Shown here piece by piece: positions 10,322 through 21,882 of a stretch of 64,000 nucleotides of DNA. Origin of the DNA: Aporrectodea caliginosa (lineage: Eukaryota > Annelida > Clitellata > Crassiclitellata > Lumbricidae). A program made the translations under genes and the position numbers. Within the stretch, counting starts at the first letter, position 1, and the number at the start of each line of letters is the position of its first letter. The stretch is taken from positions 423,001 to 487,000 of the forward strand of contig JACEVL010000285.1 in assembly GCA_020284085.1 (NCBI GenBank). Direction: 5' to 3'. Below the pieces are notes generated by a model that saw nothing but the letters and a program-made list of their open reading frames with translations, had not been told where the DNA came from and did not search any database.

Positions 10322-10864
10322 TTATTGGGCTCCAAAGAGACTTTTGAAATAGAATCATGGATGACTTTCAGAAATTCATTTGACCAAAAAGTTTAAAAAT
10401 TGATTGAATTATTTATTCAAAGTCAAAGTAAAACGTTAAAAGCATGGTTTTGTTTCACACTTATAAGACCGACATTTTCGGTTAAAGTTTATTAGTTTAA
10501 GTGCAATTATGTAGCAGAGCCGTTTTAAGAAGTTTGGGGGCACAAACCCTAACTTTAAACTTAACCCAATTTCCGATTCAATCTCTCAGTCTCAGATACA
10601 GAGTATTGCATGAATGCATTGCATGTGCTTATGTCATTTTTTTAACTATATTAATATAGCAAAAAAACTGATAACACAGCTAACACAGCAATCTTTGTAG
10701 GATAATAGGCCTACAAGTGAAAAATAAATGTTTAGTTTAACATTACGTTAAAATTCTTATTGTCAATTTGTTATACAAAATAACTCAAAGTGAGATTGTA
10801 ATGAGTAAATGTTTGCTATAATAGGCTACATGGATTGTCTAGACATTTTTAAAACATCGCTTTC

Positions 10865-11313
10865 GTGTTTTGCTCTGAGCTAAATCTTTTATAATATCAT
10901 CGAAATTCAAAGAATCCAACACATCTGATTCTATATATGATCATGAAAGAAGGCAGGTTAATCATTCTTGCATTATAGGCCTACGTCTGCGAAGCTTGCT
11001 CTTAATTAAATTTACGTTTTAAGAAAGAACGTTCACCGGTAGGCTACAGTTTGTCGCCATCATTGGCAGAAACATTCGTATCGCAATTTCAACGTTTGGA
11101 AACGTTGATTCCAGATTGTCGTTCTTTACCATGGCATAGATTATAGCCTATTGACATAGATGGCACTGGTGTTTTGCAAATGACACCGACATAATTATAG
11201 TATTTCAGGTGTTCACATTCTGAAATGAGTTCGTGTCGGTCAAGATCTTGAGGATACAAATTTGACAGCTTTTTACAGTATTCTGTTATTTGTTCAGCAT
11301 TTAAATGGACCAC
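10865..11313 (-). pseudogene. hAT transposase C-terminal fragment
   Basis: The reading YCKKLSNLYPQDLDRHELISE matches the segment just before the hAT dimerisation domain. In broken frames downstream come NVEIAIRMFLPM and a LIKSKLRRR-like piece corresponding to the conserved dimerisation helices. This part normally mediates transposase oligomerisation. The catalytic region is absent; the nested element at 11640 begins about 330 bp upstream of it and may have displaced it. Confidence 0.7.
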
Positions 11314-11639
11314 TAAGAATATAAATCTGCTCCTGATTTCTTAATAACTTCATAAGCTTCTCCGCGTCTGTTTGGTTAATAAATTGATCAAAGAGTCGGT
11401 GATTCGCAAGTAGGTCTGAATTCTATATTGTGCTCGCATCCATAACAGTGTCATTTGCAGAACTTTCCAGAAATGATCTAGGCCTATAATACACTTTGTT
11501 ATAATTTAATATAATTTAGAAAATGACTATAGATTATAGGACTGAGAGAGATTTCATATTAAAAATTAATATTAACCTACCAAGATATAAAAAATTCTTT
11601 GATATTTGATTATAAGACAAAATGTTTGTTGCTGCTCAT

Positions 11640-13875
11640 TAGGGTGTTTTTAAGGTACATGTGATATTTTCAACTCAGAGATATTTGGCCGGCCTGGTCG
11701 AATTATTATGCCAATTCATGTATTAACTCCATATCCGAAATTATATCTTGATAGCTGAACATTTAGGACTGGCGCAAGGCAACCGAAATTGGACACAGGT
11801 GGCATACAGGCATCCAAAATTTCAATGGATGCTATCCTTAGGCCCCTCTCAGTTGCCGGCTCCAAAGTAATGAATATTCATGATACATATGAATATAGCA
11901 GTCACAGTGATTAAGTCCGCGTCATCAGAGGAAGAGGCGTCCTCAGGTAGTTCAGAAAAAGAGCCAGAACCTTCGACTTCTGCTTGGCCACCAAAGCGGC
12001 GAAGGGGAACAATCTCTGTAGTAGGCCTAAGTCGTGATGTTGCAACAACTCTAGATCGCACCAAAACCAGCAGCAGGAATGCCTCTCACATTCTATTTGC
12101 TCTCGCTGTATCCAATTTATGTACCAGCTGGTACCAGCACCAGCTGGTGAGCTGATCATAAGTCCTTCAGCGATCCATCAAGCAAGGAAAGATAACCGTG
12201 CAGCCCTAGCAGCAGAGATTCGTGAATCTTTCGATCCAAATGTTCCTCTTACTATTCACTGGGACGGCAGGATCATGCCAGATCTTACAGGGACAGAACG
12301 AGGGTGTGTTGATCGCCTTCCAATAATGGTATCTGGCAAGGATGTGACCAAGCTATTGGCCATCCCCAAACTCATATCCGGGACAGCTGCAGTCATGTCA
12401 GATGCATGTTTGGCTGAGATAAGAAGTTGGGGATTGGAAGACAGAATCGTGGCCATGTGTTTCGACACAACAGCGAGTAACACGGTGTGCAAGGGCGGCG
12501 TGTGTATCAAGCTGCAAGCGGAATTAGAAAAGGACCTCTTGAACCTTGCCTGTCGACATCATGTGTCTGAAATTGTTCTAGAAAAGGTGTTTTCACTGCA
12601 TGGTTCTGCAAGGTCTCCAAAATTGGAACTATGCAGTCATTTCCGTGACTTCTGGCCGCAAATCGATCAGGTCAAGTATCGCACAGCAATGGATGATAAA
12701 GATGCAGCACAGCGTGTCACAGACATTCGAGACGATGTGATCACCTTCGCATTGCAGCAACTGAGTACCGGAAACCACAGAGATGACTACAAAGAGCTAC
12801 TAGAACTAACAGTCATTTTCTAGGAGGAATTCCACCGAAATGAATAAAGTTCAAATACCCAGGGGCATTTCACCGCGCGCGTTGGATGGCACGTGCGATC
12901 TATGCGATCAAGATGTGGCTTTTCAGGGATCAGTTTCCCATTCAACAACGCCAGAGCTCAGAGAGGGCATCTCGACAATCCTACTCTCAAAAGGTGTGGA
13001 ATCATTTACTTCGAGTGTCCCTTTTTGTGACAACAACTTACGTGAAGTACTGGTTCACCTGTACGTCACCCGCTGAAGCCCCAAAGAGCGATCGTCAATT
13101 TCTGAAGGCAATCCATACGTACCATGACAAGGAAGTCTCACAGATAGCCCTAACAGCTTTTTCCCGACACCTGTGGTATCTGTCGGAGACCCTGGTAGGC
13201 CTCAGCCTTTTGATGATTCAGTCACCTTCGACGAAAAACAGCGCATGGTCTACAGCATGCGAAACAATCAGGGATCCGATGAACCTCCAAAGAGACTTCC
13301 TCCAATATATAATCCACCTATACAAAAGCACTTAACGATTTCTTCACCACTTCTACCACCAAAATATTCCAGATCCTCGGATTGGGTGACTCTTTTCTTG
13401 ATCGAGACCCGCAACAATAGGAGTCAGAACAACCATACAGTGAGGCAAAAAATATCATATCCGCCCTAAAAGTGACGAACGATTTGGCGGAGAAAGGAGT
13501 GGCTCTCATGCAGTCCTTCAATGAAGCCCTGGTCTGAAATGAGGAAGAAAAACAGTTTGTTCTGCAAATGGTGTAGTACCATCGAAAGAAGTTCACAAAA
13601 GCACTAAAGGGAATAAAGAACTGACAAATTACTGACGGTTCTTCTTTTGTGTTTGCCTTATATTTTATGTTTAAGTGTTAAAAGTTGTTTGGATCTTTGA
13701 AAATGACAATGTATTACATTGTTTTCTAAGTGATAAATCTTCCGGGGCTTTGCGCCAGTTCTAAATCAAATCCGATTTTTGTCTAATTTGGCTAATGACA
13801 ATTTTCCTCATTGTGGAACACAAAAACAACAAGGTCGATATTAATTTTGAAACTTAAATTTTTAAACACACCCTA
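11640..13875 (+). mobile_element. TAGGGTG-ended DNA transposon, 8 bp target duplication, nested in the hAT element
   Basis: Inverted ends TAGGGTGTTTTTAA and TTTAAACACACCCTA are flanked by an exact CTGCTCAT duplication (11632-11639 and 13876-13883). A second, internal inverted pair ATTTAGGACTGGCGCAA / TTTGCGCCAGTTCTAAAT lies at about 11763 and 13748. The plus-strand gene inside belongs to a family with two further pieces in this window (19993-21869 and 61925-62475). The 8 bp duplication and the D...CRHH arrangement suggest a hAT-related group. Confidence 0.85.
11880..13624 (+). pseudogene. Transposase-like gene of the DTTASN/ACRHH family
   Basis: The N-terminal part (11880-12110) is acidic, Ser/Glu-rich, then reads SRDVATTLDRTKTSSRNA. 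After a frameshift near 12110 the main frame (12119-12823) has SAIHQARKDNRAALAAEI, TIHWDGRIMPDLTG, DRLPIMVSG, CFDTTASNT and NLACRHHVSEIVLE. After a stop and frameshift it resumes at 12880 (ARAIYAIKMWLFRDQF) and, with one more shift, at about 13190 to the end near 13624 (LFDDSVTF, NDLAEKGVALMQSFNEAL). The Asp of FDTT and the CRHH pair are candidate catalytic positions by analogy with hAT transposases; this is inference. At least three frame changes make it a pseudogene. Confidence 0.75.
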
Positions 13876-14252
13876 CTGCTCATCTATAACGTTGCAAAAA
13901 GCAGACGAATGAAGGCGAACAAATTATATAGGAAGCTGTGTGGACAGGGTGCGCCAAGCGTGCGCCCAGACGTTAAAATTATTGATTTATTTCAGTATAA
14001 CGTCTATTATATAGCGCTCTGCGCAGACTGCGCTCATTACCAATAATTATAATTAACTAAATATGAATACGTTTGTTTAATATTGTTCTTACTTTGCAAA
14101 ATTGTAAGAACTTGTAATACTGTTCAGCAATTTTATCGTATTGCTATTTCCTGGTCGCGATTTAATGTTTCTTTTTGGGCCGCCGCGGGGCCCCTCTGTT
14201 GCGCGGGGCCCAAGGCACGTGCCTCGCGTGCCTAGGCCTTAAAACGGCACTG

Positions 14253-14832
14253 TTATGTAGTAAATGGTAATTTCTCTTGTCACAGTAGTATTTTGACACA
14301 AAAAGATTCCTGATTCTAAAACATTACGGGTGATTAAATTTAACGGTGCTTCTATCACAGAGTAGAAAGGGCGCTATAGAAGAGTAAGATGCATGCCCTT
14401 CTCCCTAAGTATTAGATACAGTATTTGTCAAATCAGATAAAGTTATCATCACCATAACCGGCCGAAGCGATCCATCTTCCCGAGAGGCCCTTGGCCCATT
14501 CGCCTTGGGTAGGGACCATTCTCGGTTGATTCTGCCAGTAGTTGTGCAATCGTAATTTTGAGGCCCGGATGTACCATGTGACCAACCCAAGCCCCGAAAT
14601 TCCATATAAGCCCGCGCAACCCCAGATCACGTCATTCTTGTGGAAACCGTGTCCTACAGGAATCGTTGTGTGGCTTATGATGATTATTCAGTATGAAAGC
14701 TTTACTTCTTTCTTGGTATGTTTATTATGGGTTTTATTTCAATGTTTTATTATTATGTTTTCATTTATCTGCTACCGAAATTCATTTCATATATTAAATT
14801 ACTTTTATATTTGGATCGAGTAGTTTCCATTT
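14253..14832. other. Unassigned stretch
   Basis: After the hAT target duplication there is about 580 bp with no convincing coding frame or element ends. The short frames here have no recognisable motif. Confidence 0.4.
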
Positions 14833-15016
14833 TGTAGGAGCTTGTTCCCAGAGCAAGTAACATAAGAGATATCAATGAATCTTATAGATATTATCTTAAT
14901 TAGACGGTGTTCCCCTGTAAATATATATGCTGGAGAACCTCCGTCATAGTTGATAATAATAAATCCTTGTAATACATCTATAAATCTATTTGAACTTCGG
15001 ACATTAAGTCGCTACA
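14833..15016 (+). repeat. Possible short solo LTR
   Basis: The segment runs from TGTAGGAGCTTG to AAGTCGCTACA, so it has TG...CA termini with TGTAG/CTACA inverted ends, plus an AATAAA-type signal near 14959. No clear target duplication, primer site or polypurine tract is visible, so this remains tentative. Confidence 0.35.
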
Positions 15017-15039
15017 GTTTACCGACAGAATCGAGTATG

Positions 15040-15112
15040 GAACACGGTAGCCGATTGGTTAAACCGCTCGCCTTGTAATGCGAAGTGTACGGGTTTGAGT
15101 CCCCCGTGCGAC
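15040..15112 (+). repeat. tRNA-like sequence, probably a SINE head
   Basis: TAGCCGATTGGTTAAA resembles a Pol III A box and GGGTTTGAGTCCC a B box, with correct spacing and a CTTGTAAT anticodon-loop-like stretch that recalls tRNA-Thr(TGT). The acceptor stem does not close and the anticodon arm is imperfect, so it is more likely a tRNA-derived SINE or tRNA relic than a working tRNA gene. Confidence 0.5.
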
Positions 15113-15374
15113 GATCACTGTTTGGATACCATGAGCAAGTCCTTGAATCGAAATCCTTCAGCGCCATCAACAGATGCTTGGATTAATCGCAATTAACGCA
15201 CGCGATTAACGCCTTAAATTTTCTCGATTAACATCGCGATTAATTTACCGAAAACACTGCAATGTGTGAGGTAGGTCTAATGCCAAAGCTCAAAGTCTTA
15301 GGACTTGTAAAAATAAAACAGTGGATGCTTTGAAGGCCAATTCGGCATATAAATCACGTCACCAAAAATTGGGC

Positions 15375-15870
15375 AAACCTGATCATCCTCCGTACTCACT
15401 CTTTCTCGGCCTCGGGTCACAACTGATCTCAAGTTCTCCAATCGAGCCATATCCAACACTGCACCACGTCTCTGGAACGACCTAACTCCTGAATTCCGCA
15501 CTTTTCGGTTACTCAACCATCATCGCCAATCACCTACCATCATCTGCCTCAGGCTCCTCTATCCATCACCTCCAAGACTTTCCACTCGAAACTTCTACCC
15601 CGATTCAACTGATCATCTACCTTCCAACTCTCGACCTAAACGACACTCATCTTAGCAGCTACTCTGACCCCTCTGATCCTCTGGAAACCGGACTCGGACC
15701 TCCTTCGGACTACTCTCTCGGACAACCCTTCTGACTAGCCGCAGCGCTCGTGAATGACCTGGTGCCCTGCGCTTGGCTTTTGAGTGGCGCTTTAGAAGTT
15801 TGGAGATTACGATTAGGCTACTATTACGAAGCTAGAAACGACAAGATTTTTCTTTCTATAAGCGACAAGA
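15375..15870 (+). mobile_element. LINE 3' fragment
   Basis: A plus-strand reading gives SRPRVTTDLKFSNRA and APRLWNDLTPEFRTF, the tail motif (AP.LWN.LP) of CR1/L2-like reverse transcriptases, followed by a 3' region with GGCGCTTTAGAA. Only the RT end is present. Flanking ATTAACG/CGATTAA-rich sequence (15177-15245 and 15897-15935) ending in CACAGCCCTA may belong to a separate small DNA element. Confidence 0.5.
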
Positions 15871-16420
15871 AGACTGCATTTTTGTTTTCTGACGATGCGA
15901 TTCGTCAAAATATTAATCTCGATTAAAACTTTTATCGTTGCACAGCCCTAATAAATAATAACACTAAATTAATAATAATTTTGGTACGCCGAAACGTTCG
16001 AATGCACTATATCTGGGAGAGAATTCTTTGTAAATATTTTACAGTGTCAGTAGGCTACTATCACAAAGCCTTTGTGTTGCTTGAGCTTTATTAATACTAG
16101 AGCATTAGGGATTCAAAGTTCTCATTCATTACGCGCATTTCTCAGCATCAAACCACACTGGGCCTTTATATTTTGTTATCACAGTTGCCGTGTCGGCTGA
16201 GATCAATTAAGAACAGTCTATCAACCCGGAACCGTATCGTCCTCAGCAGCGAACAGGACAAAGGCAGCAGCTAATGAAATCATAGTACTGCCACATCTTA
16301 AGTGCAAGCCGCTATTGAAACAAACTCCATTATAAGCTCTTCCTACTACGAACTTATGCCTCTTAGGGCTATTCGCCGCTTTTTTTCATCCCCTACCTTA
16401 CCCTAATTGTCCAAGCATGT
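15871..16420. other. Unassigned stretch
   Basis: It starts with the CGATTAA-rich piece that may be one end of a small DNA transposon, then holds non-coding sequence in which I see nothing definite. Confidence 0.35.
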
Positions 16421-17006
16421 GTTTGTTCACGAATTGACTACAGTAACTCTCTCTTTGTTGGCCTGCCGAATGTCTGTCTATCCCCTCTTCAGTCTGTACT
16501 CAATGCTGCTGCGAGGCTAATAGCGCGCCTTCCTCATTTTTCGCATATCTCTACATTCATGGATGAACATAGCTGAACAACTTCATTGGCCCCCGCTCTC
16601 TCTGTTCGCATTCAATTAAGTTCTCATACTAGTGTTCAAGTCTCAACTCGGTCTTGCTCCAAATATCTTTGTGACCAAAGATCACAATTCCTCTCTGCCA
16701 CGCCGTTTCGTCCTCTTGGGTCCTCTGAGCGACTCGGCCTGTTTGTCCCCCGTGTTAGGACCACAGTTACTAAATCTAGATACTTCACCTCCATTGGAAT
16801 GGGCTTCCCCTTCTCCACGCTCTCTCGTATCTCTCATGTAGCATTTATGCCTCTTTCTCTCATCTGAAGACCTTTCTTTTCTCTCGGGGTCCCTCGCACT
16901 GGGAGCACTTGTCGGCGCGCAATTGTCCTGCGCGCAATTGTCGGGTCACCTCTGAAAGGACTATGCTGCTTGAAACGCTTTATCAATGATCAAGTACAAT
17001 ACAATA
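16421..17006 (+). mobile_element. CR1/L2-like LINE 3' fragment
   Basis: It matches, in opposite orientation, the 3' end of the 3866-8691 LINE: an YSNSLFVGLP-like reading, LNAAARLIARLP, the RPLGSSERLGLFV tail and a terminal TACAATACAATA tail at 17006. It is 5' truncated and frameshifted, as expected for a dead-on-arrival LINE copy. Confidence 0.75.
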
Positions 17007-17349
17007 AGGGAATAAGCATACGCCCACAATGAAATTTACAGACCTTTTCGGAAATAAAGTGATAATATAGTCAGCTGAACAACTAAAAATATTGTTTTCG
17101 TTTCTATAAGTCGCCTTCTCAAATCGAAGTGCGACGTCCCTGTGATGAACTAGACTTACTGCAGTCTATATACACAATTTAGGCATGGACGAGGATACCT
17201 CTTTGATAGGTGGAGTCCACTAAGCCATCATACCTCTCTGGATCGGATATGTGCAATAGGTATGTTGTTTCATTTATTTGCCTCGCATTAATGATCCCTT
17301 GACTTCGAAATCACACGACTGATATGGTTTATAGAGACCAAACGTCACA

Positions 17350-18035
17350 TAAATTTAGGCGTGTGACTAGGACTGAGAGTCACTTTGGTCAGCCAATCTG
17401 TCCCCACTTGACCCTAAAGTGACTTGAGGTCGACTTGAAGTCGACAACTTGGAACCAAAACGACATGATCCGACTTGGCAGAAAAACATCCAACTTCCGA
17501 CTTAAAGTCGACTTCTGACATGGTAAATTCGATTACGTACGGCTAATAATAGAAAAATGTCATGCCAATTTGCATGGTAAACATAATTTCATATGTTAAT
17601 GAGTAATGAGACCTCAACACCTGATGAATAAAATTGTGCAAAGTTTATTAGACCTATTTTAAGCTGTTTATGTTTGTGTTTCAACAGTTTTGTAATGCTT
17701 TGATGGGTTAACAGTAGAATCTATGGCGAACCGCGGACTGGTTGCACTGAATGGCGAGTTATAATAATACATTTTAATTCTGTTGTCATAATTATTTGGC
17801 CAATAACGCCATTCCGTAACGTATCAAATAGCAATGCATGCGTATCATCCTACAGTACTACCACTCACCGACAATAAAGTCGATCATTGTCCAATACAAC
17901 AGTTTTTCCGTCTACAGACGACTGATGCAGTGCACAAATGTAGCGCTAAACGATCGATTGTTCAGTCGATGTTTACAAAAGACAAGCGACGCTGAACGCC
18001 ATACTATATCATGTTTATACATATACACACATGTG

Positions 18036-18124
<89 letters not shown>

Positions 18125-18450
18125 TGTCCTGACGCAGCCCTAACACATTATATGTAATTATACATAGATCTTAGAAACACATGTTCACACATTCATTATT
18201 GCAAAAACACTACAAAACTGCTTAAGGCCTCACGGCGGCATTTAAGCAGCGCGACGTGATAAATTTAGATTTGTTTGTGTCTCAAGTCGGTTTAAGTCGA
18301 CTTGTGGATAAAACAACTTCAAGTCACTTTTCTGTACAAATTCGACTTGGGGGTCAGTTGCGCTAAGCATAAACGACTCGACTCGACTTGGGATGACCAA
18401 GTCGACCCCAGTCTACTTATTGGGGTCGACTCCCAGGTCGACGTGTGACA
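17350..18450. mobile_element. GTCGACTT-rich inverted-repeat element, probably a non-autonomous DNA transposon
   Basis: Segments 17355-17525 and 18265-18450 are rich in GTCGACTT/AAGTCGAC and roughly mirror each other; TGTGAC/GTCACA motifs lie at the outer edges (near 17364 and 18445). The centre holds A/T-rich DNA and a long GT microsatellite. There is no coding relic. Exact ends and target duplication could not be fixed by eye. Confidence 0.45.
18041..18122. repeat. (GT)n microsatellite
   Basis: An uninterrupted run of about 40 GT units, preceded by TATATATG-type sequence. It creates a meaningless Val/Cys repeat frame. Confidence 0.97.
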
Positions 18451-18569
18451 CGGTTAAGCTTTCTTCAACTATCTATCAGCTGTGACATTGTCACGACGAC
18501 TAGTAGAAGACCTGGCATTGGGTAGCCATCAAAATACAATTTATCAGATTTAATACTAAAGCTTTCCAT

Positions 18570-18900
18570 ACACGAATCAAATAGAAGAGACAGAGTCGTC
18601 AGCGATTCTGTCGGTTCTGAAAGCTAATAACACTGGACAACACACAAAATGCTTTTTAATTGAAATAGCAAATCTTTACTAATTTTGAGGTGCTGAACAC
18701 GAAAATGACAATAAAATAATATAATTATTGTCGAATGGCCCTCGTTTAGGAGAGACAGAGATGGTTACGTATAAATGTCTCAGTACGCATTGAGTACACA
18801 GGTAACACTGGACAACAGAGGTTGCCTCTTGAAAACTGTTGGGTGTACCTTTTCTATTTTTGGCTGCTGATCACGAAAATGACCTTAACAATTTCCTATG
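18570..18900. repeat. Tandem duplication (~175 bp) at the left end of the CACTA element
   Basis: Two diverged copies each contain AGAGACAGAG, then TAACACTGGACAACA (18628-18642 and 18803-18817), then a shared CTGATCACGAAAATGAC-like stretch. Thus the terminal motif with its TAA flank occurs twice, about 175 bp apart. Confidence 0.65.
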
Positions 18901-19429
18901 ACGTATAGTTTTTTTATATAGCCCATTTTTTGAATTTTTTTTCACATTTTCAGTCTTCTTATATGCCGCCCACAAGGTGCAGTGTTCTGTGTATTCCAGG
19001 CATGCCTGGACATGCACTCAGTACAGGTTGCAATGTAAAAGTAAGACTTAGGCATGCCTGGGCATGTCCAGCATGCTTACTGCTTAGTCATGAAGGATGT
19101 TGGCAGGACAGGCTATAACAGGTTATATACACAGACGCTTTGATGTAGCTTGTACGTATGTTGATAATCAACGGGCATAAATAGCATGGAGCATACTTAA
19201 GAATAAATATATGGGTTCACCATTATGGCAATTTTTTCTGTTTTTCAAACGTTAGAGTAGCAAGTTGAGTTCGAAATGTAACGTATACATGTATGCGCCA
19301 ACAGCCGTTGTGCTACAACGAGTTAACTTAAAAACCTCAAAAGAAGGCGATAACTCCCTTGTTTAGAAAGCATACGAATTGTAGGCCTACTTTGGATATA
19401 TCATATAAGGTTGGCGACCAAAATAAAGG

Positions 19430-19900
19430 TTGGATACCTCAAATTTGTTGCACATCTTGCGCGGTCAATCTCAGAGCATGGATTACTTGTTCTCGGCCGT
19501 CTATGCCGTTTGCTATTCCAATGACATGAAGGGAGCTAAAAATCATGTTTCAAACTGTTATTTCTTTTTGACAAATGTTTTGGGCCATTCCTCCACAAGC
19601 AAGAGGCCAATTGAATATCCTAATCTTCCATCGGCACTAAGACCACTACCACATGTTGATAGCCTTTCTGTAGGCCTGCCCAATCCACGGGCTGTTTTGA
19701 CCATCGGAGACGTTGGTGAAACTGTGACAAAGGAAACAGAAGACTGTTGTGATCCTGATTTCCAACCACTGCAGTGCCGTGAGCCTCATTTGATAACTCA
19801 ACGTGAGCTAAAATTTAATGACCTAGTCAGGGACTGAAATTCGTTGAAGGGGTCAAAGGGAATTGCTGGGCTCTCGGCTTCAGGGATGGAATCTGCTGGC
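19430..19900 (+). pseudogene. N-terminal fragment of the CACTA element gene
   Basis: The open part (19430-19837) has a hydrophobic start, then HLITQRELKFNDLVRD. The motif LTQ.EL.DLVRDL followed by a short Trp/Cys-containing stretch is typical of the first third of a large uncharacterised transposon protein found in many invertebrate genomes, whose later parts reappear here at 22142-22800. The frame is lost at 19837. The TAGGGTG transposon begins at 19993, shortly after the break. Confidence 0.55.
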
Positions 19901-19992
19901 ACAAGGAACTAAAGCTGTGACTGTCAGTAGGCATTACTGTTATCTATATGGTGATTTGAAACTTGTAACACTTGTTCAGCTCCTTGTTGGAT

Positions 19993-21869
19993 TAGGGTGA
20001 ATCAAAAAAATTTAAAATCTTATATTTGTTGTGCTCTTGCTTTTTTCTGTTTCTTTTGGTAATAAAATAACGGGGGAAAAATTTTAATGAAATTGGATAA
20101 TATTTGTACTGCCTCAACGACCTTGAAATTATTTAACTTTAACTCGTTTTGTCCAAAAATTGAATTTTAGTGAACAAACAATTTTACTGGAAAACTTAAT
20201 AATGCAGTCTTAAAAAAACAATGTAGCATTGCCTAAGAAGCTATTGTCTATAATTATTTATTGTCTATAATTATTTAAAATCTCACTATGTATTTAATTA
20301 ATTAAAATGAAAATTGGTAGAAAGTATGTATGTACCCAATTTCTTTACTGTATTTACTAAATAACACTGTTCATAACATTTGCTTGAATTTGGAAATTGT
20401 TTCCGATGGTCTTCTATAATTTGGAAAAAAATTGTTTTTGATCTTCTTGCCTCGTCAAGGTTGAGTTGAAGGTTGATGCTAGTGCAAATCCCTCTTTGAG
20501 ACGTTTAGTTTCTGTTGAAACGTTTTCGGAAAGAAACCAAGTGGTGCCATTTCTTTGCCGATATACCATAAGTGACGACCAATTGCTTTCAATCCTGTTT
20601 GCGAAATTACTTTGGATGTTGATGAATATTTCGTTAGCACTTATAATTATCAAGTGCAGATCACATGCATTGGGACATGTGATCCATGGTTTCACATAAA
20701 CTAAAGTTATTAAAAAAAATCCAAATTTCAAACAACCAGAGGCTTCATTTTGTCTTAGCTTGAATTTACTTTGAAATAAAAAAATCTTTGAAATGCAAAT
20801 GAGTTTAGCCATCCAGGGTTAAAGATTAAATGTATCTGGCACTCAAACCTTTGCTCCATGTGGTGGAAACTCTGTAAGAGAGATTAGACCGAGCTCCAAC
20901 AATTCTCTATGATCTTCCCTCGGGAGCTTCCAGTTCACTTTTCATTTAGAATTTCTATTAATTTATTGTATCAACTCCATCTTTAGTGTCTTTAACTGTT
21001 CATTTAGACAATTGTCTTATTAGAACAGTACATTTTTTGGTCAATTCTGGGTCAATATAGCTGGAATCCCTTAAAAAGTAATACATCTGGATCTGACGTT
21101 GGACCAAAAGCTACCTTGAATACGTGTACACATAGTACTTAATGCATATGATGGTGACAAGCAAGCCATAGGAAATTTTTCAAGTTTTTTTCTATTAAAA
21201 CGCAAACTCTATTGAGGCGATCTGAGTTGGATGCAGTCGTATCAAAAAATATTCCAACTACCCAAGCTTGTAGGTAATACTCTACCCAAAACGTTTCATA
21301 AGGTTCTCCAATAAGATTAAATGAAAGTCTTTGACCTGGTTTCAGCCATAATATTATTTTCTTTGTTAAAAAATACTAAAAAGTACTTCTCAAATAGTTT
21401 GCAGTATTTATTTATCATAAATTATAACAATAAATTAACTAATTTGGTTATTTGCACAATCCACCATTTTGTTTATGCTTAAAATTTATAGCAGTAGAAG
21501 TAGTTTCATTTAACGACACAGTGTGATAATAAAGATCATTAGCATCACCCTCCTCCTTCATCCAGGTTTGGGACTGGCACTGCCTGGCACTAGGGCACGG
21601 ACATGCAGTGGCGGAGGAGTAATTTTGTATGTTCTTTTTTAGTTCTTTATTAAGAAATAGGTAAATAAGTAATTTAAAATGCTTGATAATAAAAATAATT
21701 AATTTAATAAAATTTATCTTCAGACTAAAACTTTGAGGCAGTCCTAAATACAAACCAATTTCAGCCAAATTTAACAGATTTGCTCTATGTAGTAACAGGA
21801 ACTCAAAAGTAAAGAGCCTCTCTTAATTGTCTACTGTAATTTTTTTGCAACAGAACTTGAATCACCCTA
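19993..21869 (-). mobile_element. Second TAGGGTG-ended transposon, nested in the CACTA element
   Basis: Ends TAGGGTGAATCAA and TTGAATCACCCTA are inverted repeats, flanked by TTGTTGGAT on both sides (19984-19992 and 21870-21878), an 8-9 bp target duplication. The minus-strand gene inside is a diverged relative of that in 11640-13875. Confidence 0.82.
20414..21330 (-). pseudogene. Transposase-like pseudogene, DTTASN/ACRHH family
   Basis: Reading the minus strand from about 21250 gives FFDTTASN, CVLIEKNLKNF, WLACHHHMH and, after breaks, DHRELLELGLIS and the open frame 20414-20812 with ISKIFLFQSKFKLRQNE. Each segment has a counterpart in the same order in the 11880-13624 pseudogene (CFDTTASNT, NLACRHH, DDYKELLELT, IKMWLFRDQF). 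It carries many stops and frame changes and is older or less constrained than the first copy. Confidence 0.65.
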
Positions 21870-21882
21870 TTGTTGGATGCAG

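Larger units (their letters stand above)
10515..14252 (-). mobile_element. hAT element with 8 bp target duplication, host of a nested transposon
   Basis: The ends CAGAGCCGTTTTAAG and CTTAAAACGGCACTG are hAT-type inverted repeats, and TTATGTAG is duplicated exactly on both sides (10507-10514 and 14253-14260). The right end carries a GC-rich block (about 14170-14235) typical of this hAT group. A minus-strand C-terminal transposase fragment lies at 10865-11313. The rest of the interior is replaced by a second transposon (11640-13875). Confidence 0.88.

Noticed and set aside
15040..15112. Functional tRNA-Thr gene
   Set aside because: Acceptor stem does not pair and the anticodon loop has eight bases, so a SINE or relic is likelier.
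17838..18143. Plus-strand frame ending in a Cys/Val run
   Set aside because: Half of it is the GT microsatellite; the rest has no conserved feature.
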